Origin: Sesamum alatum
Taxonomy: Eukaryota > Streptophyta > Magnoliopsida > Lamiales > Pedaliaceae
Reading direction: 5' to 3'
DNA length: 64,000 nucleotides
Assembly: GCA_034509735.1 (NCBI GenBank)
Contig: JACGWO010000011.1
Location: forward strand, 11,069,866-11,133,865
Shown here one piece after another: positions 1-11,340 of this stretch. The stretch's first letter is position 1. Every line of letters starts with the position of its first letter. The position numbers and the translations under genes were made by a program. Below the pieces are notes generated by a model. The model saw nothing but the letters and a program-made list of their open reading frames with translations. It was not told the origin of the DNA and did no database searches.

Positions 1-447
1 TTTGGTTTGAAAACAAGCTGCACATTGTTGTGAATGAAGTTCATTCACTCATGTTGCCTGTCTCACGAGTCTGGGGGTAGCAGTGAGTGTTATGATTCAG
101 TTGATGGGACGGGTCTAACGCCTGAATAATGTGATTCACTTGGAGTCCTGGGGATCAAGTGAAAGGGTGAGGCAAAACAACTTGGGAATCTCGTTTGACA
201 AAAATGGTATGGAATACCTCCCACACAGCTATTCTCCATGCGAATCGTAAAAGCGGGGTACAGAGAATTTGTTTGTGGATCCCAAGCCCACTAGAATTTT
301 TTTTTTCGAAAACGGCGTTTGAGAATGACGTGTTTTCGTAGAAATAGTGGGAGCATTAAATGATTGAACCCCGAGTGTTTAATTTGTTATTTAGTACCAC
401 TGCATTCTGCTGATTGCTTGCTTTTAGTTTTAAATGTAGATTTAAAT
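1..447 (+). other. Copia-1 untranslated leader upstream of gag
   Basis: No gene. The stretch matches the minus strand of Copia-2 between about 42270 and 42720, for example the words around the GCGGGGTA and CCCACTAG motifs. It is therefore internal leader between the primer-binding site and gag. Confidence 0.75.
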
Positions 448-1395
448 ATGTCTAAGAATTCATTATCCTGCGTACTTGAGACAAACAAATTCAATGGAAC
501 AAACTATAACAACTAGTTGCGCAATCTGAGGATAGTCCTTGATTATGAGAACCCAAGGCTATGTCATGGACAAGCCGTTTCCTCGGACTTTGCCGGACGG
601 ATCCACGCCGGAAGAACGTGAGACGTTCTTTGGCATCAGGATAACTAGAACGCCCATAGTATCATACTTGCATCTATGACTAATGAGATGCATAAATAGT
701 ATGAGAGGCTAGACGACGTTCCTTCCATAATGTCTCATTCAAAGGATTGCTATGCAGTTCCGGACCGACATACTAGGTATGTTGCTACAAAGGCATTTTT
801 TAGAACGAAGATGACCGAAGGATCCTCTGTACATGAGCGTGGGGTCAAGATGCTTACCTTAGTGGAAAAGCTCGAAGACCTCAAAGAAGGGCTCGATAAC
901 GAGACGTACATTGATGTGATCCTTCAGTCACTTCCACCTTCCTTCAACCAATTTATTATTAACTACAACATGAATGCACTTGAGAAAGGCATACATAAGT
1001 TAATAAGTATGTTGGTCCAATACGAGGCAACGGCCAAAAACTCTACGGCCTCGGTATTGATTGGAGAGGCTTCGACCTCCAACACGAAAGGCAAGGGTGC
1101 CGAATGTTGGAAGAGGAAGAAGGGGAAAGGAAAAGTCGTCACAGCTGCTGCAAACGCTAAGAGCGTTCCCGTTGCCAAAGTGGGGAATGGCAAGGGAAAG
1201 AGGAAGATTGGTTCGAAGCAACAGTCGAGGGCAAACGACATATGTGTACACTGCCGTGAGAAAGGGCATTGGAAGAGGAATTGCCCCAAATTCGTCTCCG
1301 AGATAGGTACGTTTGTGGTTGAGGTTAATATGGTCACTAACTCTGCTTCTTGGGTATTAGACACCGGCTATGGAGCTCACATTTACAATAACTAG
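448..1395 (+). pseudogene. Copia-1 gag (UBN2-type) with CCHC zinc knuckle, broken
   Basis: Gag forms the nucleocapsid-like shell of the retrotransposon and binds its RNA. The ATG at 448 begins a reading frame parallel to the Copia-2 gag start at 42270. The frame is interrupted early by TAG at 514-516 where Copia-2 has Trp, and by frameshifts before 730. From 730 it is open to 1395: a gag core, a Lys/Gly-rich basic stretch, then the knuckle CVHCREKGHWKRNC (CX2CX4HX4C) near 1240-1285. The 3' part runs into the protease active site, where DTG is intact at about 1360. It ends at TAG 1393-1395 in place of an open codon in Copia-2. Decayed; no protein expected. Confidence 0.85.
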
Positions 1396-2540
1396 CAGGT
1401 GCTGAAAAGAAGCAGAAAACTAAGTAAAGGCGAGATAGTCCTAAGGCTTGGCGATGGCAAAGTTGTTGCTGCTGGAGCTATAAGAACCGTTAGCTTTGTA
1501 GTTAGTAATCATGTTAAGATAGAACTAAAGGATTGTTATTATGTACCTAGCATGATAAAAAATATCATTTCCATTCCGTTGTTAGACAATAGTGGTTTTG
1601 TGTTTTCGATCAATAAAAATTACTTTTATTTGATGAAGGATGGATTTACTTATCTGCTAGCCACACTTAACAATGGTATTTACATTCTATCAAAGTCTGA
1701 TTTAACCGTGACTTCTCAACACAAATGTAAATTAGATAATTTAGTGAACGCACAGTTGTGGCATGCAAGGCTATATCACATCTCTCAAGATAGGATTAAG
1801 AGATTGGTAGAGTCATAGAGTCTAAAGGTGAGGGACTTGAGCAATCTACCAACCTGTGAATCCTGCCTGAAAGGAAAAATGACCAAGAAACCCTTTGTTG
1901 GATAAAGCACGCTTGCCACCATATTGGACTTAGTCCATACAGACGTGTGTGGACCACTAAGTACTCAAGCTAGAGGTGGTTTCTCTTACTTCATGACCTT
2001 CACCGATGATCACTCACGATATGGTAATGTTTACCTAATGAGGTAGAAGTCTGAAGCTCTTGCAAGGTTTAAAGACTTTAGACTTGAAGTTGAGAACCAA
2101 ACCGGCTGCAAAATTAAAGTCCTGCGGTCAGACTGAGGCGGTGAGTACTTAAGTGACGAATTTCTCAGTTATCTAAAAGAGGATGGTATAATCTCTGAAT
2201 GGACACCTCTCCGGACACCTCAATTGAACGGAGTCTCTGAAAGGAAGAATCAAACTCTGTTAGACATGGCTCGATCCATGATGAGTTTTACCAAATTGCC
2301 CTTGTCTTTTAGGGGCCATGCTCTTGAGACAGCAGCCAAGTTATTAAACATCGCACCGTCCAGTGTAATGACCCAAACGCTATATGAGATATGGCACGGC
2401 AAGCCTACGTCCTATAAATACTTGAGAGTATGGGGTAGCCCTGCATACGTCAAGAGGTTAGTGGGAGACAGGTTAGAATCAAGATCTAGGTTGTGTAGGT
2501 TCGTTGGCTATCCAAAGGAAAGGTTATTACTTCTATGACC
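1396..2540 (+). pseudogene. Copia-1 protease C-part, GAG-pre-integrase and integrase, broken
   Basis: 1399-1818 continues the aspartic protease and the GAG-pre-integrase domain (LWHARLYHIS near 1756). The integrase core follows, with the DDE residues recognisable: HTDVCGP near 1940, RSD near 2128 and NGVSERKN near 2228. At least three stops interrupt it: TAA at 1903-1905, TAG near 2043, and TGA directly after the second catalytic Asp, where Copia-2 reads Arg. The last open piece (2224-2538) holds the integrase C-terminal part with WGSPAYV. In a live element this protein joins cDNA to the host chromosome. Confidence 0.85.
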
Positions 2541-3900
2541 CCTTAGAACAAAAGGTATTTGTTTTGAGGAATGCAGTATTCTTGGAAAAATGGTTTTTCC
2601 TCGAATTCCCCACATGATGAACTGCTCCTTGAAGAATCAAGTGAGACACATCAGTCATCAGCGCTAGGAGCTACAGAGGCTACTTTAATAGGTTTTAGGT
2701 TAAGTACCCAACGGGTTGGGTAGCCTCACAAAACTCAACATGTTGGATAGCCTCTTCAGGTGCAACATATTGATCAACCTCCCGATGAGCCAACCACAGT
2801 ACCAGAACCGTCGGCTCCTATTGTGTCGGCGCCCATGGTTCCACTAATGTTCCAGTCCTCCGTAGGTCAGTAAGAGTACCACGTCCTCCCAAGAGGTATG
2901 GCTTATTGGGCTTGACCGGTCAATTGGATAATAATCCTAAAATATACGGGGACGCAATGTTGGACATCAACTCAGGAAAGTGGCTTGAGGCCATGAAAGC
3001 CGAAATGGACTCCATGAGCACAAACCAAGTATGGACGCTTGTGGACCTTCCCAAAGAAGTTAAACCCGTCGGGTGTAAATGGGTGTATAAGTGTAAACTG
3101 GGGCTGATGGAGAAGCAACCACCTTCAAAGCTAGGCTAGTGGCGAAAGGCTAGACTCAACGACCAGGGGTCGACTTTGAGGATACCTACTCGCCAGTAGC
3201 CATGGATAAGTTCATTATGATTATGCTTGCCATGACTGCATGCTATGACTATGAAATATGACAAATAGACGTGAAAATAGCCTTCCTTAACAGTTTCATT
3301 GAGGAAAAGATTTATATGGATCAGCCGGAGGGATTCACTATTGTTGGAGAAGAGCATAAAGTCTGCTATCTCAAAATGTCCATCTATGGCCTCAAACAAC
3401 CATTTTGGAGTTGGAATATTCATTTTGATGAAGTTATACGGGGATATGATTTCATCAAGAATGAATATGACCCTTGTGTATATAAGAAGGACAATGGGAG
3501 CTCAGTAGCATTTCTAGTGCTTTATGTGGACGACATTCTTATCATTGGTAATGATGTCAGAATGTTGGGCGACACAAAAGCATAGTTATCTACTCAATTC
3601 TTTATGACGAATTTAGGTGAAGCCTCCTATATTCTAGACGTCCAGATTGTCAGGGACAGATCTAGACGAATGTTAGGAATGACCCAAAACTCGTATGTGA
3701 GGAAATCTTGAAAATATTCAAAATGGATAACTCCAAACGAGGTTTTCTTCCCATGAGTCATGGGATCAAGTTACCGAAGAAGTAATCTCCCGAGACTGAT
3801 GAGGAGCTTGAGAGGATGAAGACATCCCCTATGCTTCTGCTGTGGGCAGCATCCAGTATGTCGTTCACTAGACTAGGCCTGATATCACTTACGCCTTTAG
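2541..3900 (+). pseudogene. Copia-1 reverse transcriptase, broken
   Basis: The RVT_2 family reverse transcriptase copies element RNA to DNA. 2906-3139 shows the N-terminal segment (WLEAMKAEMDSM, WTLVDLP, GCKWVYK). 3271-3585 shows the palm, with KVCYLKMSIYGLKQ and an intact catalytic YVDD at 3524-3535. Between and after these pieces the frame is broken by stops and indels; the fingers segment around 3140-3270 reads only in another frame. 2541-2905 is the variable linker between integrase and RT. Copia-2 has lost this YVDD motif, so the two family members are broken in different places. Confidence 0.85.
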
Positions 3901-4508
3901 TGTAACCAGCAAATATCAGTCATGTGCAGGTGAGACACATTGGATTGCAGTCAAGAATATCATTAAGTACCTAAGGTAGACTAAGGATATGTTCTTAGTC
4001 TATGGTAGTGGAGAGTTGATACTAGAAGGTTTTAGTGACGCTAGCTTCCAGTCGAACGATGATGATGCCAAGTCTCAATCAGGCTATGTGTTCAGACTTA
4101 ATGGTGGTGTGGTAGCTTGGAAAAATTCCAAGCAAGAAACCACAGTCGATTCCACCACTAAGGCTGAATACAAAGCAACTTTAGAAGCTTCCAAGGAAGC
4201 GGTTTGGATGAGAAACTACATCCAAGAGTTTGGTGTGGTGTCTAGCATTGCCGAGCCAGTAGTTATCTTCTGTGATAAAAAATGGGGCTATTTCGCAAGC
4301 AAAGGAACTGAGATCTCACCACCAGTCCAAGAAATATACATAGATGCTACCACCTATTGAGGGAGATGGTAGGAAGAGGTGACGTTTGGATGGACCGAGT
4401 CAGCTCAGCAAATAATACAACAGATCCTTTGATAAAGCCCATGTCACAGATCGCTCATACGCAACTTCTTGAGAAGATGGGTTTGAGGCATATGGGAGAT
4501 TGGATTTA
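3901..4508 (+). pseudogene. Copia-1 RNase H, nearly open
   Basis: RNase H removes the RNA strand during reverse transcription. 3989-4360 is one open frame with the Copia RNase H signature: FSDASF (first Asp), SGYVFRLNGGVVAW, then STTKAEY with the catalytic Glu. The usual C-terminal words follow in shifted frames up to the polypurine tract near 4511. A frameshift near 4285 replaces the expected GAIAL-like segment. Not functional alone. Confidence 0.85.
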
Positions 4509-4523
4509 GTTCAAGTGGGAGAT
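4509..4523 (+). other. Copia-1 polypurine tract
   Basis: The purine-rich AAGTGGGAGAT lies directly before the LTR start TGTTAGAATAGG. Plus-strand DNA synthesis begins at such a tract. The same sequence flanks the Copia-2 3' LTR on the other strand at 38343-38356. Confidence 0.85.
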
Positions 4524-5095
4524 TGTTAGAATAGGTGACCATGAAGCCAATCTAGTTGGGCTTATGTAACTTGATTTTGACAATTCGTGGTATAAATAAT
4601 TTACTCTAAATACAAGTGATGTTCAGTTACGACATTTATACTTTGATTATATTCACTTTCCATTCGATATTTATAACTGTTCAATGCACAACCAAAGCCC
4701 ATAGACTGGTAGCGTTAATTCAAGAAGCTAGGCTGCGCATAGGTTGGCAGTCATCAAACAAGCTTCTGTGAATCGGTCTAAAATACTCCAAGTCAAGGAC
4801 CTCGAGATTAGGGTATTGAGGATCCACTTGAGACTTGGACTAAATAATTGCAGTCGCGTTTCATCGACAAGTGACAAGGTTCATCCATGCAATGTTAGTG
4901 GGTTGGCCAGCTTGGTGCAGGCTGACTGAGGTGACTCACGGGAATCGTCATATGGGAAACCTTGAGTGGGTTGGTCGGTATGACTAGTATTCCCGGTTCC
5001 TACAGTACGAGATCTATCCTCGAACTTGAGGGGTACGACAGTTACATGCACGTCATGTCTCTATCTTAGGTTTTGCGAGAGACTACCAAGACAAA

Positions 5096-5215
5096 GGAAT
5101 TGGTTGTTATAAGCTCTGTCTAGTTCAATCAAGATGTGCAGTGTGGATGGTGAGTCAATTGGTTGTTATAAGCTCTGTCTAGTGCAGTCAAGATATGTAG
5201 TGTGGACGGTGAGTC
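5096..5215 (+). repeat. 60-bp direct duplication inside the Copia-1 LTR
   Basis: A unit beginning AATTGGTTGTTATAAGC and ending GGTGAGTCAA is present twice in tandem with a few mismatches. It is a local duplication within the LTR. Confidence 0.8.
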
Positions 5216-6046
5216 AAAAGAAAGGACCCGCCTCCTGTCAAATGATTGACAGTAGTGTCTCACTTATACTCTGAGACTCGTCCTCCATAAATCTGTGGCC
5301 ATAGTGACTGAACAGTGGGATGGGATCCCAGTGACGTTTAGTGTGTGGACGAGTCTAGGCTTAAGTTAAGAATGGGTACCGACGTCCAAGGTCCATACCC
5401 TAGACTATAGCTGTGAGATAGTAGACGAAAGGACATACATATTCGAGAAGCTAAATGTTCACGCCATAATTTCACATAGTCTCTAGTGCCATAGATTGTT
5501 GCTAGACGGCCACCATGGTGATTGGCGAATTGCTGTCATGTGATGATTGGATATTTGACCAAGTCTAACTGAGGGTGAACCTAAAGAGTCACACACGATT
5601 TACCGAAAATGGGGAATTAATTTGGGATTAATTCCGGAAGATCGAACAATTTAATTAGATTAAATTGATTCTCTTCTTGGAGTGTCAAGCCTTTAATTAG
5701 ATTAATTAGGCTTGATTCATAAATTGAATTTATGGAATTAGGGAATGGATTATTCCCGTCTTTAACTAGATGAAAATATTATTATTGGGATCATATATTT
5801 ATTTGATATTTATTAGAAGCCCATTGGACTATTTAAATAGGATTTAAATATTCCATAAAGCCCATCAAAGGATGGACGGACGAGATTCAACCTTGGGGGC
5901 TGATGAGATGAAGGGCTATGATTAAGTTTGACTTAATCAAAGTCTAGGTTGACTAGGATTTGACTAGGTCAAATCCTAGTCAAGTGTGCCTCTTTAGAAG
6001 AGTTTGAGTAGGAATAGGAAACTATGTTTTCTATAAATACTCAAAA

Positions 6047-6114
6047 CTCACACACACATACACACACACACACACTAATATCTACACTCTCATCTCACAT
6101 ACACACACACACAC
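6047..6114 (+). repeat. CA microsatellite in the Copia-1 LTR
   Basis: Interrupted (CA)n runs lie just downstream of the LTR TATA box. The Copia-2 LTRs have shorter (GT)n runs at the matching place (36743-36760, 44929-44940). Confidence 0.85.
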
Positions 6115-6638
6115 ATGGCTGCTCTCTTCCTCTGAATCTCTCGTCCCCTCTCCTCTATTCACTCCAAGAAACCTCTTGTTTCCTTGTCTTTGATACAATG
6201 GAACGTCAGACGAATCAATCACGTTAATTCATAATGTTCGGTTGATTTGTTCTCCCCTTTCTTCTTGATCTCTTGCTAGCACGAGGGAATCACGATACGG
6301 TGAATTGCGTGGACGATTTAGAGGATTCTCACATTGGGATCTCACTGGAAAAATGTGGAACAACGTGTGTAGCCGAACAAAGAAATCTACAATGGTAAGT
6401 AGCGTTTACTATGTTTTCTTTCGTTTCAACCCTATGGCCTCCATGAATCTAGCATGTATGTTTTCTTTTATTCATGAGATACACCGAATGCTCAGAAGAT
6501 TCAAGGGAACACCCCTTGAATGATCTCTTTAAATTCCATCATTAATGTATGATTTACGATTATGTTTTTACATACCGCGCTTCCGCACTGCGCTTTCTCC
6601 CGGGACGATCCACGTTTCCTTACACCTGCTCCCTGTTG

Positions 6639-7720
6639 TTATGGCACCGAAAGATCAACAAAAAGTTGTATACCATCAGGATCATGTAGGTTGTACTTCT
6701 GATTGTCCATAGCAACTTCAGGGACAGGTATGACTTCCTCTGGCTGATACGCGATATTGGTCCATCGAGACCCATCAACTACTCCCCGAGCTTTGATTTT
6801 TCAAACATCCATCCAATCCGCTTTATCTCTCTTCATTCAGGCTGATAACCAAGATTTACCCATATATACATTTATATACTTGGTCGTTATATGGCGTGAC
6901 TACTTCACATTTGCACAACACATACGTTCGATTATATGTCGTTTTGGACCACTTAGCCATCTCTTCTTTAAGGCACCACTACTTTGGCCAGGGTGGTAGA
7001 AAATAGACCATTGGATGCTGTCATCATTGGTCGTGAGATCGTCATTTCGCGGGGTCTGCTTCGTTTGCAAAGAATATGCGGCTCAAAGTAGTGGGAAGTG
7101 AATAACTCAATTTCTTCCACAATGTATGCCTCCACAATTGACGCCTCAACGTGTGCTTTGTTCTTCACCTTCTTCAAACCGTGAAGGAATCTATTCATAC
7201 GAATATTTATTAACACACTGATGACAATAAAAGTGCAACAAATTAAATAGATTTACAGAAAATAATTAAGAGTAGCCTTAATTACCTCTCAAATAGGTAC
7301 ATCCACCTATACTGCACTAGCCATCCCACACGAGCCTTGTATGGTACGTGAACAATGAGGTGCTCCATTGAGTCGAAGAAAGCTGGCAGAAAGATTTTCT
7401 CAAGGTTGCACATGATCACGGATACGCTATCTTCCAACTCCTGTAGTTTGGTGACATCAAGCGTAGTTAAGCATGTGCTGGAATAGAAAATTCACCTCCG
7501 TTAATGCATTCCACACATGTTCAGGAAACATCTCAACGAAGGCAACTGGGATGAACTTCTGCATAAATACGTGACAGTCGTGGCTCTTCATGCCGTGCAT
7601 CCTTAACTCTGTTATATCGACGCAACGGGCAATGTAGATGCATAACCATCAGGAAACCTCAGACAACGAATCCAATCACATATCCTCCTCTTCTGCTTCT
7701 TAGTCAGGTTAGTATCGCGT
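6639..7720 (-). pseudogene. CACTA-1 transposase C-terminal part (DUF4218 then DUF4216), broken
   Basis: On the minus strand the end of the frame reads SRWTNIAYQPEEVIPVPEV and LHDPDGIQLFVDLS before TAA at 6639-6641. It matches the DUF4216 end of CACTA-2 (SRWTEVAYQ, LHDPTGIQL). 6968-7216 contains AHVEASIVEAYIVEEIELF and HYFEPHILCKRSRP, the end of DUF4218 before DUF4216. 7260-7720 reads as DUF4218 fragments, with the HDCHVF and MPVAF-like words recognisable in several frames. Stops and frameshifts separate the pieces. These domains accompany the catalytic domain in plant CACTA transposases; their exact role is not known to me. Confidence 0.8.
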
Positions 7721-9300
7721 TCGGTCTTCGTTCGTCTAACTCAAGCTCCGGCCGATTACATATGGTTTTCAAGTTTTAGCGTGCATTCATATTGTCCTTC
7801 ATTTTTCCCTTTACATTCATCACGGTGTTGAATATGTTGTCAAATACATTTTTCTCAATGTGCAAGACATCATGGCTGTGTCGTATCAGATGTGTTGGCC
7901 AATGTGGAAGATCCCAAAAGATGCTTTTCTTCGTCCACTTATGGACGGTACCATATCCAGGTGGGAGTGCCATAGGTTCTTTAACATTAGGACTAAATTC
8001 TGCTACACAATTGTGAATCTGCTTTCTAGTCAGCCTCAGGCGTGCAACCTTCCTTTCGACTCGATTTCTAGTGAAGGCTTTCTTATTCCTGCGGTAAGGA
8101 TGGTCCGTAGGGAGAAACTATCCGTGGTAGTCAAAGTAACACGTCTTCCTACCGTGCTATAGATATAATGCCTGTATGTCATCCATATAAACTGGACACC
8201 CCATAATACTAGTGGTTCTCCATCCAAACTCCATCCCATAAGCAGGTAGGTCGTTCACGGCCCACATCAATGCCGTGCGCATCATGAATGCTTGGTTGGT
8301 GGCATTGTTGTTCTTCCGTACACCAACATGCCACAATTGCAAAAGCTCCTCAATCAAAGGCTCCAGATACACATCGATCAGACGCTTCGGAATTGACAGG
8401 CCAGGGATCACCATTGTGAGGAACATATACTCAGACTTCATGCACATTTCCGATGGAAGATTGTACGTTGTGAGTATAACGGGCCAACATGAGTAAGTTT
8501 TACAACACTGCGTGTGCGGCGCAAACCCGTCTGTGCACAACCCCAGCCTAACATTACGAGGCTCCAATGCAAAGTCGAGATATGTCTGCTCGAAATGCCT
8601 CAAAGCCTCTGCATCGGATGATGACAAATGGAGGCCTCCTCCGACTGATGTGTGGCATGCCACGTCATGTGCTTAGGAGTCACTGCCGAAGCATACAACT
8701 TCTGCAGTTGGGGAGTAAGCAACAGGTACCTGAGAACGGCATACGGGGACTTCTGGCGGCGACAGTCTCCCTGCCTGGTCAGCTTGTACCTAGCCTCTCC
8801 ACAAAACTTGCAATATTCCAGATCAGTATCATCTTTCCGGTGCAACATGCAACCCTTTTTACACACATTAATCTTCTCAACATGTAAACCAGGTCTTTAA
8901 TAAATTTCTTCGTACTGTAGTAATCAGGGGGGAAAGTGTGATTGCGGGATATTATATGATCCTATTGGCACATTTGATCATATGTGTGCTCGGATAAATT
9001 GCCCTCGGCCTTGATATTCACAAAACCCGCAACCGTCCTCGACTGAGATTTGGTACAACCGCTCCACAACGGTTTGTCAGCAGCACGCAATACATAAAAA
9101 AATGGTGTGTCAACCCTGACACATAATCATATTGCCCACCCATGAACTAGGACTAGCATCAGTAGGACATGACTTTGTACCATCATCAGGCACACCCTCG
9201 TGGTATGAAGAAAGATAAGCCAGGCCGGTTGAATCATAAACCATCATCTGCGCCCAATCCATCTGTTGTTGATCACCCTAATGCGAACTACCCTCCTCCT
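7721..9300 (-). pseudogene. CACTA-1 Transposase_21 (TNP2-like) domain, broken
   Basis: This is the catalytic transposase region. Minus-strand frames show GCMLHRKDDTDLEYCKFCGE (8600-8866) and MACHTSVGG through FALEPRNVRLGLCTDGFAPH, YSCWPVILTTYNLP, VYLEPLIEEL and MGCPVYMDD (8157-8663). HKWTKKSIFWDLPHW and HDVLHIEKNVFDNIFNT lie at 7776-7973. At least two frameshifts are visible, near 8640 and 8150. Each block has a direct counterpart in CACTA-2 at 21715-22800, which gives high confidence in the family and in the inactive state. Confidence 0.88.
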
Positions 9301-9347
9301 GAGTAGCTAGGGTTTACTCCTCCTGCGCTGGAGGGGCGGTCACAACA

Positions 9348-9635
9348 TCAAAGTACTCCTTCACCCTCTCCTCGCCATGAGAAGTCCAATTTTAATATTC
9401 CAGCATAAACCCGCGCTTGTATAAGTAAATTGACCTCGTCAGGTGTTTTGAACCTTCCGTTTTTGCACTTCGCACACGGGCATCTAATCTTATCTACGTC
9501 CATTTGTCGACACTGAGATTGAGCCCACTCTATGAAAGTCTTAACACCATCCTTAAACTCCAGCATAAGACCCGCCCTATTCGGGAGGTTCTTCTCATAC
9601 ACCCATCTTCTCAATTGCCTTAACATGATGATCAC
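9348..9635 (-). pseudogene. CACTA-1 transposase N-terminus (Transposase-associated domain), frameshifted
   Basis: The minus-strand ATG at 9635 starts a frame with MLRQLRRWVYEKN, then FKDGVKTFIEWAQSQ, then the Cys motif IRCPCAKCKNGRFKTPDEV. This is the zinc-binding-like signature of the plant Transposase-associated domain. After the VNL residues the frame slips relative to CACTA-2 and the remaining residues are out of register. It is the 5' end of the same gene as the two fragments to its left. Confidence 0.85.
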
Positions 9636-9639
9636 TACA

Positions 9640-10670
9640 TATACGAAGACATGTTTATATTTTAGAATTATATTTCAAGCTATAAAAAAAAATAAAACGA
9701 CATCTAGTTTAACAAAAAAGGTTCAAGTTGTTACCTAATCAGACCAACTCAATAGATCAACGGTAACCGATCAAGTGTATGTACACAAATTGTGGTTGAG
9801 AGAGATTGCGAGTGTGTGTGGTTAATCAAGACTACAACAAATGAAATAAATTGAAAAGAACATACAACATTTTATATAGGTGATCATGTACCAACTTTTG
9901 GAATGGCTATTGTGGCAAAAAAACTAGCCGTTCAAATATGACCTTTTAAATATAGCCGTTAGAGACATACGTTATTGGAACGGCTTTTGTACCACAAGTT
10001 ACTTTTGGATAAAAACCGTTCCAATTGAAACGGGGTTTAAAACGGTTTCTATTACTTACAATTTCACCCAGTTTTTGTTATTGTTGTTGTAACGGCTACG
10101 CTACTTTCAACGTAGCCGCTACAATAAAACTAGGAGTTTCAATTTGGTTTTCGAAATCGAACCAAAATTTTGGTTAACCGCGTTCGGTTTGATTTTCTGA
10201 CCAAAATAAATTTGATTTTTTCATTTTTCAAGCAAAAAGAAACCAAAAATAATAATAATTCGGTTATTATAAAACTAAACCATTACCAAGGCCACAACAA
10301 ACTTGTAGCGGTTTGTTCAGTTGGAACGATTGTTGTATCGGCCTTATAGGTTAGCCAATTTGGAACGGCCTTTTGTGCATAACTTGGAACAACCACTTTC
10401 CGCATGACGTAAAGCCGTTACAAGGTGAATCAGGCATTCCAGCAACCGTTATAAATTGCAACGGTTATAACGGCTCTATGCATATTAGTGTTTTGTAACG
10501 GCTTTTTCATCGGGTTTTTTGAACCACAAAACCGTTCATTCTATTCAGCCAAAACTATTACGTCAACAAATTGTTTCCATTCCAAAATGATTTCAAAAGC
10601 CGTATGTATTAGAATGGCCACATGGCCGTTACAAAAAAACCGTTATAAATCCCGCATTTTTTTTGTAGTG
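9640..10670 (-). repeat. CACTA-1 promoter side and subterminal repeat block with terminal inverted repeat
   Basis: 9880-10650 contains many copies of AACGGC/GCCGTT and AACCGTT-like words in both orientations, typical of the transposase-binding subterminal repeats of CACTA elements. The terminus is 10651-10670. The 3 bases after it (AGT, 10671-10673) would be the target duplication, but its partner is outside the window. Confidence 0.85.
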
Positions 10671-11340
10671 AGTGATTGTCATGGTTCAGTGTTAAAAGGG
10701 TAAATTGCATAACACCCCCCCCCCAGAGTGTTTTGGTGAAATAGCGTGAAATCCCCCTGTGTTAATTTTATAAGCAAAAAATCCTCTGTGTTTTATAAAA
10801 TACAGCAAAAAACCCCCTCTGCGGTAAAAACTAACGGAGAGTGCTTGACACACGCGTTTTGTGAGAGTGGGTTTCATTTTTTGCCCTTTTTAAGTTATTT
10901 TAAGTGTATAAATGTCTATTTTACCCCCTTTCATGTTTGACCTTTTTTTTAAGATTATTTTAAGTATGTAAATATCTATTTTGCCCCCATTTAAATTTAA
11001 ATATATTTTAAATTATTATTTAGTTTAAATATATTTTAAGAAATTACATATTTAATTACTCTTAAATTATTATTTAGTCAAACATATTTTGGAAATTCTA
11101 TTTGTTTATGAAATATATTAATTAAATATAAAAATACATAGAAAGTATATAAAATCTTTAAAAATTAAAATTCTAAATTGAAAAAACACAATACAAAAAT
11201 TAACTTGCATTATATTTATATTTATATAAATATAAATACAAATAAATTATATAATTATATAATAATACTAAATTAAATTATTATTATTTTTAAATATGTT
11301 TGATTAATTCTATTTATACATTAAAATTTATTAATTAAAT
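10671..11340. other. AT-rich non-coding DNA with a MITE-like remnant
   Basis: 10695-10860 is a remnant of the common plant GGGTAAATTGCA type repeat with C-runs (about ten C at 10720). 10876-10925 and 10945-10990 are two copies of a unit ending TCTATTTTACCCCC. The rest is AT-rich. I see no gene. Confidence 0.5.

Larger units (their letters stand above)
1..6624 (+). mobile_element. Copia-1: Ty1/Copia retrotransposon, 5' LTR outside window
   Basis: The gene order is gag, protease, integrase, reverse transcriptase, RNase H, polypurine tract, 3' LTR, which is the Ty1/Copia order. The leader and coding region align along their whole length with the minus strand of Copia-2 (36209-46106), so both belong to one family. 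Many in-frame stops and frameshifts make this copy non-autonomous. The left edge of the window falls in the untranslated leader, so the 5' LTR must lie upstream. The element abuts the CACTA-1 relic on its right. The family is supported by sequence; the exact right end (about 6624) is inferred by aligning to the Copia-2 LTR terminus. Confidence 0.9.
4524..6624 (+). repeat. Copia-1 3' LTR
   Basis: It starts TGTTAGAATAGGTGACCATG after the polypurine tract and aligns with the reverse complements of the two Copia-2 LTRs (36209-38342 and 44386-46106) to a GC-rich tail near 6580-6624 ending in CA. It is about 2.1 kb. A TATA box (TATAAATA) at 6032-6039 is followed by a CA microsatellite; the corresponding TATA in the Copia-2 LTRs is at 36802 and near 44985. 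This marks the likely U3/R promoter. Open frames inside it are not genes. Confidence 0.85.
6625..10670 (-). mobile_element. CACTA-1: decayed CACTA (En/Spm) DNA transposon, partial
   Basis: The coding strand is minus, with domains in the CACTA order: transposase-associated, Transposase_21, DUF4218, DUF4216. The right terminus 10651-10670 is the inverted repeat CACTACAAAAAAAATGCGGG read on the minus strand. The inner 800 bp is packed with AACGGC/GCCGTT subterminal motifs. The other terminus is missing; Copia-1 ends about 15 bp beyond the transposase stop codon, so the missing part should lie left of Copia-1, outside the window. The protein is clearly related to that of CACTA-2. Confidence 0.88.

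Noticed and set aside
4744..4929. Small ORF in the Copia-1 LTR
   Set aside because: Lies in LTR sequence, no domain, not conserved as an open frame in the Copia-2 LTRs.
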